Positions 62,201 through 64,000 of a stretch of DNA of 64,000 nucleotides are shown here, piece by piece. How positions within the stretch are numbered: position 1 is the stretch's first letter; each line of letters begins with the position of its first letter. The position numbers and the translations under genes are program-made. The notes under the pieces were generated by a model. That model worked only from the letters and a program-made list of their open reading frames with translations, had not been told where the DNA came from and searched no databases. This DNA is from Agelaius tricolor (Eukaryota > Chordata > Aves > Passeriformes > Icteridae), in contig JALJCS010000010.1 in the NCBI GenBank assembly GCA_023055355.1, forward strand, positions 25,435,001-25,499,000. Direction: 5' to 3'.

Positions 62201-62529
62201 TGACATGTGGGATGTGCATGGATATTTTCCCCCTGCAGTGGAGCAGCACAGGACCAGAGTGTGGCAGGATGAGGCAGTGCAGAAGCAGTAACTGCTCCCT
62301 GGTTTCTATTCTGCTGTGGGCTACAGAAACTAAACAACTGCTCCTTAGTTTATATTCTGCTGGGATACAGAAGCTCAAAGTGTTCTTGATGCATTGTTTT
62401 GCTTTGTTGGTAAAAATATGACCCATATTTTTCTTCCTTCAAAACCAGGAGTCTGGATTCACCACTTTCATGCGAACCCTGAGAGAAAGAGATCATGAAA
62501 GAGTAGGAAAGAAGAAGGATGAATTGTAG
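835..62529 (+). CDS. PDIA5: PDIA5 (protein disulfide isomerase A5), 3' part, 12 exons
   Basis: ER-lumenal thiol-disulfide oxidoreductase of the PDI family; human PDIA5 is reported to act on disulfides of the stress sensor ATF6-alpha. Joining 835-927, 2186-2246, 5830-5897, 10255-10346, 10451-10522, 14853-14989, 31976-32046, 33346-33509, 36165-36295, 51016-51086, 59832-59966 and 62449-62529 gives 1176 nt: 391 residues and a TAG, with no internal stop. All junctions are GT-AG and all phases match. Numbering from the first visible residue, the CxxC motifs are CGVC 53-56, CGHC 176-179 and CPHC 298-301. Each follows a Trp and is matched by a later cis-Pro motif (GYPT in e4, GFPT in e8, GYPT in e11). 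Acidic and proline-rich linkers (APETPWADEE, PEAPPPPEPAW) separate the domains, and the C-terminus is KKKDEL. The order (N-terminal domain, then three a-type domains) and near residue-by-residue agreement with remembered human PDIA5 identify it. The first roughly 128 residues, signal peptide and promoter lie upstream. Confidence 0.97.
928..2185 (+). other. PDIA5: PDIA5 intron e1-e2 (1258 bp)
   Basis: Phase 0, donor GTACAT and acceptor CACTAG. AT-rich, with a short A-run near 2028. No gene, RNA or recognisable repeat seen. Confidence 0.85.
2186..2246 (+). CDS. PDIA5: PDIA5 exon e2: start of catalytic domain 1
   Basis: Twenty codons plus one base (visible residues 32-51, first base of Trp52). 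Reads ELRRLLKKEDKPLLMMFYAP, the first helix and central beta strand of the thioredoxin fold just before the active site. The donor CAT|GTAAGT splits the active-site Trp codon after its first base (phase 1). Confidence 0.96.
2247..5829 (+). other. PDIA5: PDIA5 intron e2-e3 (3583 bp)
   Basis: Phase 1, donor GTAAGT and acceptor ATCAG. Mostly unique sequence. A perfect direct repeat of TGACCT lies at 2715-2726 (see separate entry). A GA-rich patch lies around 4440-4570. The final kilobase is AT-rich. No other gene recognised. Confidence 0.85.
2715..2726 (-). promoter_or_regulatory. Possible nuclear-receptor element, AGGTCA direct repeat with no spacer (DR0)
   Basis: The + strand carries TGACCT twice back to back, so the minus strand reads AGGTCAAGGTCA, two perfect half-sites with zero spacing. 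NR6A1 (GCNF) is known to prefer DR0; extended TCAAGGTCA half-sites also suit ERR or NR5A receptors. Such a 12-mer can occur by chance, so function is only a suggestion. Confidence 0.25.
5830..5897 (+). CDS. PDIA5: PDIA5 exon e3: active site of domain 1 (CGVC)
   Basis: Two bases completing Trp52 and 22 codons (residues 53-74), reading CGVCKRMMPSYQQAA and ending LKGKY. This is the nucleophilic helix of catalytic domain 1. The motif is CGVC instead of the classical CGHC, so the His that raises the redox potential in PDI is replaced by Val. Human PDIA5 has CSMC here, as I recall. Donor TAT|GTAAGT, phase 0. Confidence 0.96.
9367..9406. repeat. Two-copy tandem duplication, about 20-bp unit
   Basis: The segment GGGCACAGAATAAGTCACA is followed directly by a near-identical copy with a small change in the middle. 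Consistent with replication slippage. Confidence 0.7.
9738..9775. repeat. Two-copy 19-bp tandem duplication
   Basis: TTGGTTAGACATTGACAAG is followed at once by a copy differing by one base (ATAGACAAG). A local slippage duplication. Confidence 0.75.
10255..10346 (+). CDS. PDIA5: PDIA5 exon e4: cis-Pro half of domain 1
   Basis: Thirty codons plus two bases (residues 75-104, start of Glu105). Starts VLAGMNVYSAEFERIKEEF and continues to the cis-proline motif GYPT and ICYF. The exon must stop after GA at 10346 so that e5 supplies the last base of Glu105 and the conserved KGKF that follows. The donor GA|GTCGGT is the weakest in the gene. Confidence 0.93.
10347..10450 (+). other. PDIA5: PDIA5 intron e4-e5, very short (104 bp)
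   Basis: Phase 2, donor GTCGGT (poor match to GTRAGT), acceptor AACAG. By far the shortest intron here. If retained, the frame reads through to a TGA at 10396-10398, truncating the protein inside domain 1. Confidence 0.92.
10451..10522 (+). CDS. PDIA5: PDIA5 exon e5: end of domain 1
   Basis: One base completing Glu105, 23 codons (residues 106-128) and two bases of residue 129. Reads KGKFLFNFENFGATAADIA then EWLK: the last beta strand and C-terminal helix of domain 1. Length 72 nt with phase 2 on both sides, so skipping it would keep the frame. Donor CA|GTAAGG. Confidence 0.95.
10523..14852 (+). other. PDIA5: PDIA5 intron e5-e6 (4330 bp)
   Basis: Phase 2, donor GTAAGG and acceptor TTGTAG. 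A stretch near 14085-14190 is faintly like a MIR-type SINE but is too diverged to call. No gene recognised. Confidence 0.82.
14853..14989 (+). CDS. PDIA5: PDIA5 exon e6: linker and start of catalytic domain 2
   Basis: One base completing residue 129 (His), 45 codons (130-174) and one base of Trp175. Begins with the proline-rich linker PQAPQPQAPETPWADEE, then VVYHLTDEDFDKF, and ends VLVMFHAP. The donor CAT|GTGAGT splits the Trp codon at the same position as in domains 1 and 3. Confidence 0.97.
15345..15460 (+). repeat. Probable ancient MIR-like SINE relic
   Basis: The run CTCCTGGGTTCTTGTCC, then GCTGCTGCTATGCC, then CATAGTTTCTCTGGCAATAT follows the order of the MIR core (ordinary MIR: TCCTGGGTTC, CTCTGCCAC, CTCAGTTTCC). 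Heavily diverged and recognised by eye only. Confidence 0.35.
16155..16250. repeat. 42-bp tandem repeat, about 2.3 copies
   Basis: Two nearly identical 42-bp units (16155-16196, 16197-16238) starting GCCTGCTCTGAAACCCC and differing at one base (GATGAG against GCTGAG), then a 12-bp partial third copy with one change. The high identity implies a recent duplication. It also causes the repeated residues seen in spurious open frames on both strands. Confidence 0.9.
17467..18032 (-). mobile_element. Endogenous retrovirus LTR fragment (probable solo LTR, antisense to PDIA5)
   Basis: The block runs from TGTGGTTTAGCCTCAGCC to CAAACCATCTCACA and matches, from memory, a common avian ERV LTR read in reverse. 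Shared landmarks are the GGGATGGGGGAGAG stretch, GAAGACAAACTCCATCACTC, the purine-rich GAGGAGCAGAAGAGG, TATCAACACTGTTCCCAGCA and GCTACTGTGAAGAAAATGAG. On the minus strand it begins near TGTGAGATGGTTTGGGCTGA, like the 5' end of that LTR. No gag, pol or env sequence lies beside it, so it is likely a solo LTR. I see no clear target-site duplication, and many substitutions suggest it is old. Confidence 0.75.
22590..22740 (+). repeat. Probable ancient MIR-like SINE relic
   Basis: Reads GATCTAGTGATAAAAGCAAT, then CTTGGCCTGGAGATGTGAAA, then CCAAGTCACTAAATATTTG and AACCTGTGAAGTGGAGATAA. These align in order with MIR: TAGTGGTTAGAGCA, GGCCTGGGAGTCAG, GGGCAAGTCACTT, ATCTGTAAAATGGGGATAA. Old and eroded, as expected for a family dating to early amniotes. 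Confidence 0.5.
26038..26135. other. CpG-rich patch in intron e6-e7
   Basis: About 100 bp with nine CpG dinucleotides in an otherwise CpG-poor intron (GGCGGGGCCGAGCCGCTGCA and GCAGCCGCCGCCTTCGGCTG). Too short to be a standard CpG island. It could be a small regulatory element, a relic of a GC-rich insertion or chance. No splice-flanked exon recognised. Confidence 0.5.
26592..26685. repeat. T/G-rich low-complexity tract
   Basis: Long T runs broken by GG or G (TTTTTTTGGTTTGGG pattern) over about 95 bp, with an uninterrupted run of about 17 T near 26629-26645. It may be a degraded poly-A tail of a minus-strand retrocopy, but no body is recognisable beside it. Confidence 0.8.
29075..29205. promoter_or_regulatory. 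Candidate conserved non-coding or enhancer-like block
   Basis: AT-rich stretch with CATTTAAATAACTTTTCATT, GGATTATTCAAAGATAGG, AATCATAGGAGAGATTAATT and TTTGCAATTTG. It combines homeodomain-type TAATTA, GATA-type and TCF-type (TCAAAG) words and lacks repeat character. This is a guess from texture only. Confidence 0.2.
31310..31500 (-). repeat. Possible ancient interspersed-repeat relic
   Basis: CACCATTATCTCAATTTTAC followed by AGAT resembles the complement of a MIR-type ATCTGTAAAATGGGG core. The following GTGTAATTACACTGATGTGA resembles old amniote repeats. Very diverged, so identity is uncertain. Confidence 0.25.
31721..31776. repeat. (ATT)n/(AAT)n microsatellite with a 32-bp perfect palindrome
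   Basis: ATT triplets with one G interruption at 31740 switch to AAT triplets at 31760/31761. The 16 bases on each side (31745-31776) are exact reverse complements, so a single strand can fold into a hairpin. It lies 200 bp upstream of the e7 acceptor. Confidence 0.92.
31976..32046 (+). CDS. PDIA5: PDIA5 exon e7: active site of domain 2 (CGHC)
   Basis: Two bases completing Trp175 and 23 codons (176-198): CGHCKKMKPEYEKAAEFL, then HVTSD. The classical PDI active site CGHC with its downstream Lys-rich helix and conserved Pro. Donor GAT|GTAAGC, phase 0, paralogous to the e3 and e10 boundaries. Confidence 0.97.
32047..33345 (+). other. PDIA5: PDIA5 intron e7-e8 (1299 bp)
   Basis: Phase 0, donor GTAAGC and acceptor TTTCAG. 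Nearly a quarter is an antisense CR1 fragment (32984-33260) ending about 85 bp before e8. The rest shows nothing recognisable. Confidence 0.88.
32984..33260 (-). mobile_element. CR1 LINE fragment, 3' end, minus strand
   Basis: Reads as the complement of the CR1 3' region: AAATCACAGCATTAAACATG (complement of the ATTCTGTG-type tail), TTGGAAAAGACCATTAAAAT, CCTTCAGGGATGGTGTCTCC, CCCTGGGCAGCCCATTCCAA and CTTGTCCTAGAGGCAGC. A 5'-truncated non-LTR insertion typical of birds; no intact reading frame. Confidence 0.92.
33346..33509 (+). CDS. PDIA5: PDIA5 exon e8: second half of domain 2
   Basis: Fifty-four codons plus two bases (residues 199-252, start of Asn253). Reads SPGVLAAVDATVNKALAERY, HISGFPTLKYFKDGEEKYTL and LRTKKKIIDWLQ, with the cis-Pro motif GFPT. 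It carries the second half of the fold in one exon, whereas domain 1 splits it over e4 and e5. GEEKY has one Glu more than the human GEKY I recall. Donor AAA|GTAAGT, phase 2. Confidence 0.97.
34326..34405. repeat. Compound pentanucleotide microsatellite (TTTTC)n(TTCTC)n
   Basis: About nine TTTTC units (34329-34373) followed by about six TTCTC units to 34405. All pyrimidine on the + strand; likely polymorphic in length. The Ser/Phe/Leu-rich open frames across it are artefacts. Confidence 0.95.
35981..35998. repeat. Homopolymer T run (18 T)
   Basis: Uninterrupted T18 preceded by repeated TATTTTAAATTA-like AT words, within intron e8-e9. Confidence 0.9.
36165..36295 (+). CDS. PDIA5: PDIA5 exon e9: linker and start of catalytic domain 3
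   Basis: One base completing Asn253, 43 codons (254-296) and one base of Trp297. Starts with the proline-rich linker PEAPPPPEPAWEEKQTSVIH, then GEDFRESLKKKKH and TLVMFYAP. The donor CAT|GTGAGT splits the active-site Trp codon again. The acceptor phase 2 matches that of e6 at the start of domain 2. Confidence 0.97.
40195..40455 (+). mobile_element. CR1 LINE fragment, 3' end, plus strand
   Basis: Matches the CR1 3' region in order: CAAATTGAAACACAGGAAAG, GGCTCCATCCTTGGAAATAT, TGCTGGGCAACCTGCTGAAA, TTAGACTAGATGATCTCCCA and AGTTCCTTCCAACACAGCAA. 5'-truncated, with an internal deletion after 40260 and the typical CR1 terminus. No coding capacity. Confidence 0.9.
41911..41945. repeat. Short tandem duplication (about 16 bp)
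   Basis: CTTCTGAAGGAAGCA is directly followed by CTTCTGAAGGAAGTG. Confidence 0.65.
42725..42800. promoter_or_regulatory. Candidate enhancer-like patch
   Basis: Contains CCCATTGTTTGTG (SOX-like CATTGT) and, 15 bases on, GAGATTAATTAGTGCCGAGA (homeodomain-type TTAATTA), with two near-copies of GTGCCGAG around it. No repeat similarity recognised. Functional meaning is speculative. Confidence 0.2.
44555..44730 (+). repeat. Probable ancient MIR/CORE-type SINE relic
   Basis: AGTCACTTAACCTCTTCCTG, AGAGGGGGATAATCACGTCT, GGTAATTAATTGATATTAGT, TAAAGCATTTGAGATCACCC and GAGAGGTACTAAAGGAAG follow the order of amniote MIR-like SINEs, whose tails read AAAGCGCTTTGAGATCC then AAAGGTGCTATA. Diverged but continuous over about 170 bp. 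Confidence 0.55.
45590..45705 (-). repeat. Possible ancient CR1/L3-type LINE relic
   Basis: TGAACTCCCTCCAGTTTGAA followed by TTGTGGGCCCAGAACTGCAA and CTTCAGAGGTG resembles the complement of an old amniote CR1/L3 segment (CTCCAGTTTGTC, GGCCCAGAACTG, CTCCAGATGAGG). Short and eroded. Confidence 0.4.
47082..47103. repeat. (TTGC)n microsatellite, about 5 units
   Basis: GCTTGCTTGCTTGCTTGCTT within intron e9-e10. Confidence 0.85.
49251..49298. repeat. Pyrimidine-rich tract (CCT/CTT)n
   Basis: CCTCCTCCTCCTCTTTCTTC continuing into CTTCCTCCTCCTCC and TTTTCTTTC. Read on the minus strand it gives the Glu/Lys-rich stretch of a spurious open frame. Confidence 0.85.
51016..51086 (+). CDS. PDIA5: PDIA5 exon e10: active site of domain 3 (CPHC)
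   Basis: Two bases completing Trp297 and 23 codons (298-320): CPHCKNAIPHFTTAAEVF, then KEDRK. The CPHC active site is the same as that I recall in human PDIA5 domain 3. Donor AAG|GTAACT, phase 0, in the same domain position as the e3 and e7 donors. Confidence 0.97.
51845..52068 (+). mobile_element. CR1 LINE fragment, plus strand, lacking the 3' tail
   Basis: Follows CR1 in order: GAGCTCTTCTCCCTGGAATC, CAGTGATAGGACATGGGGGA, AGCTGTGTCAGGGGAGGTTC, CACTTCTTCACCAAGAAGGT, CCCTGGAACAAGCTTCCTTA and AGGGACATTTGGACAACATC. It stops before the usual 3' terminal segment, so it is truncated at both ends. Confidence 0.9.
56195..56242. repeat. (AT)20(AC)4 dinucleotide microsatellite
   Basis: Forty bases of pure AT alternation (56195-56234) followed by ACACACAC. 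Likely length-polymorphic and able to form cruciforms; the exact copy number is error-prone in assemblies. Confidence 0.95.
59832..59966 (+). CDS. PDIA5: PDIA5 exon e11: second half of domain 3
   Basis: Forty-five codons (321-365): IAYAAVDCAKGQNHDLCKQE, then GVDGYPTFNYYNYGKF and VEKYTGDRG. Contains the cis-Pro motif GYPT and two extra cysteines (VDC, DLC) that are also present in the human sequence I recall. CGG GGG|GTAAGT places the donor after 59966, leaving phase 0 for e12. Confidence 0.97.
59967..62448 (+). other. PDIA5: PDIA5 intron e11-e12 (2482 bp)
   Basis: Phase 0, donor GTAAGT and acceptor AACCAG. No repeat or gene recognised. If the e11 donor is not used, the frame continues for 24 codons to a TGA at 60039-60041, which would remove the KDEL signal. 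Confidence 0.86.
62449..62529 (+). CDS. PDIA5: PDIA5 exon e12: C-terminal end with KDEL and stop
   Basis: Twenty-six codons and TAG (residues 366-391): ESGFTTFMRTLRERDHERV, then GKKKDEL. The last helix of domain 3, a basic stretch and the canonical ER-retrieval tetrapeptide KDEL, recognised by KDEL receptors. Human PDIA5 ends KEEL as I recall. Confidence 0.98.
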   Translation, partial: ESGFTTFMRTLRERDHERVGKKKDEL

Positions 62530-62692
62530 TTTCTGCCTCAAAAGGAGCTTTCCGCTGCACTGTGAATGGTTCCAGGTCTTTTGTTGATGCACCTGAGACT
62601 TCACATATTCTCAAGACAGAGACTTTTTTTTTTATAAACAGCCATGGCCATTTTGTACAATTTTGAAATAAAGTGAAACCACTTGATTTTTA
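62530..62692 (+). other. PDIA5: PDIA5 3' UTR (minimal)
   Basis: Non-coding sequence from the stop codon to about 20 nt beyond the first canonical poly(A) signal. Contains a run of T near 62624-62633. The cleavage point is inferred; a longer form cannot be excluded. Confidence 0.7.
62667..62672 (+). terminator. PDIA5: Poly(A) signal AATAAA of PDIA5
   Basis: Canonical AATAAA 138 nt after the stop codon. GT-rich sequence (TGTAGTGTGTCTGTAGGTGA) lies from about 62804, further than the usual 30 nt, so efficiency is uncertain. Confidence 0.75.
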
Positions 62693-63829
62693 AAAGGAAA
62701 GTAAATTAGAATGTTGCCATAATGTTTTAAAGAAAACTTAGCATTTTCTCTCATGTTGGGAGACTATGCCCACTGACACTCCTATGCAATATTTTTGTAG
62801 TCTGTAGTGTGTCTGTAGGTGATGTTGTTTGTTAGGGTGAAATTTTTGTTCCGGTATTGCAGTACATGTATAAAACAAAGGGGAGGGGACACGGTTTGGT
62901 TTGGGTTTATTTTGTTCTGTTGTGTTTAAATCAGCGCAGGAAAATGGGATTTATAAGACAGATTTATTCAAATGAAGTTTTTCATTCTTGTGAAATAGTT
63001 ATGTGTTCTTGACTGAGATTTGGGGGCAACAATTTTAAGGTGCTCAGGGATAAATAAGGTATCTGAGTTAATGAAGACATTAACATTGACCAGTCCAGAT
63101 CTGTTAATTTAATTTAAAACTCTCTGGTCCTTAAATCAGAACTGTTTACATACCTTTATAAAATGTATTGAGTGAATTAAGCCCCACATTAAAAATCAGC
63201 AGAGCATGGGTTCAATCAGACTAAACCCTCCTTCTTTGGCATCAATACTGTCAATGTATCTGTAAGTTTTGGCAGGAATGACTATCTTATAGGGGTACAT
63301 AGTTATTCTTATAGGGTACACAGTTTCCCTTCAAGTTATGACTGAGTCATACCAAATATGTGTTGTAAAGTGTTATGTTCAACTGTTTTGAGAAATGCAT
63401 AATACTTCTGGTAATGCAGCATTTGTGTGTGTTACCTGTTTACATTCCAAAAGTTATCTGCATTTGTAGGAGGGATTTTTCCTTTTTGCTCCTTAAGGAG
63501 TTGCACAATCTCTCTCCGACAGTCATCACTGTAAAACCTGTATCAGCAGCAGTTGAAATGTGTTACACTTTTGATGCTTAAACAAAAAAAAAAGTTGATC
63601 TGGTACTTCTGTCTTCACAGGAGGGGAGAGGGAGGGGCAGGAAGTTGTGATTCACTTTGAACGAAAAATAAATTTTTAAAAGGACAAATATTTTTATCAT
63701 TAATCAGCCTTGTTCAGCTCCTTCCCCACTGGGTGAGTGACCACAGCTGGTGGTGGCTTAGGAAGAGCTGGAGCACGCGGGGTGAGTTCCAACAGCCCGT
63801 GGCCTTGGGAATGCTGGGCAGCACTGCAG
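62693..63829. other. Downstream flank of PDIA5, no gene recognised
   Basis: AT-rich sequence with a second AATAAA at 63667-63672 that could serve a long 3' UTR. In mammals SEC22A follows PDIA5, but no exon of it is visible here. Confidence 0.6.
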
Positions 63830-63831
63830 GT

Positions 63832-64000
63832 GTGTGAGGGTCACACTGACTGCAGCTGTGTGCTGTGTGAGGGCCACACTGTGCTGTGTGAGGGTCACAC
63901 TGTGTGCTCTGTGAGAGTCACACTGTGTGCTGTTTGAGGGTCACACTGTGTGCTGTGTGAGGGTCACACTGTGTCCTGTGTGAGGGTCACACTGTGCTGT
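63832..64000. repeat. 23-bp minisatellite, seven units, running off the window
   Basis: Units begin at 63832, 63865, 63886, 63909, 63932, 63955 and 63978; after two irregular spacings (33 and 21) the period is exactly 23. The core is GTGTGAGGGTCACAC, in which GTGTGA and TCACAC are inverted repeats around GGG. Unit changes: GGGCC in unit 2, GAGAGTC in unit 4, GTTTGA in unit 5. Confidence 0.93.

Noticed and set aside
62693..64000. First exon of SEC22A, expected next to PDIA5 by synteny with mammals
   Set aside because: No SEC22A coding sequence or convincing CpG-island promoter visible before the window ends.
1..64000. CRISPR array, tRNA, rRNA, prokaryotic operon or novel defence-type system
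   Set aside because: The sequence is a vertebrate intron-rich locus. No spaced direct-repeat array other than simple tandem repeats, and no cloverleaf or rRNA-like segment noticed.

Overview
The window is a stretch of a vertebrate nuclear genome, almost certainly a bird. Coding sequence occurs only as short exons with GT-AG boundaries inside long introns. The interspersed repeats are CR1 retrotransposon pieces and one LTR fragment of an avian endogenous-retrovirus family that I associate with Neoaves, including songbirds. The species cannot be named from this sequence.

The only gene I can support is the 3' three-quarters of PDIA5 (protein disulfide isomerase family A member 5, PDIR) on the + strand. 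Twelve exons lie between 835 and 62529. Spliced, they give one uninterrupted frame of 391 codons plus a stop. It covers the end of the N-terminal non-catalytic domain and three thioredoxin-like catalytic domains with active sites CGVC, CGHC and CPHC, and it ends in the ER-retrieval signal KDEL. The first exons and the promoter lie upstream of the window. If the gene has the 17 exons I recall for human PDIA5, these are exons 6 to 17. In the entries below they are called e1 to e12.

Layout: 1-834 is upstream intron; e1-e5 (835-10522) encode the end of the N-terminal domain and catalytic domain 1; e6-e8 (14853-33509) encode the linker and domain 2; e9-e12 (36165-62529) encode the linker, domain 3 and the tail. 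The two largest introns (about 17.0 kb and 14.7 kb) both split the tryptophan codon before a CxxC motif. A short 3' UTR has an AATAAA at 62667. The rest is intergenic and ends in a 23-bp minisatellite that runs off the window.

The introns hold CR1 fragments, the LTR, several probable ancient MIR-like SINE relics, microsatellites, small tandem duplications and a few compact patches that might be regulatory. I found no RNA gene, CRISPR array, second protein gene or novel system. The most interesting points concern PDIA5 itself: paralogous intron positions across its three catalytic domains, a phase-symmetric exon cassette for domain 2, an unusual first active site, and a 104-bp intron with a weak donor.
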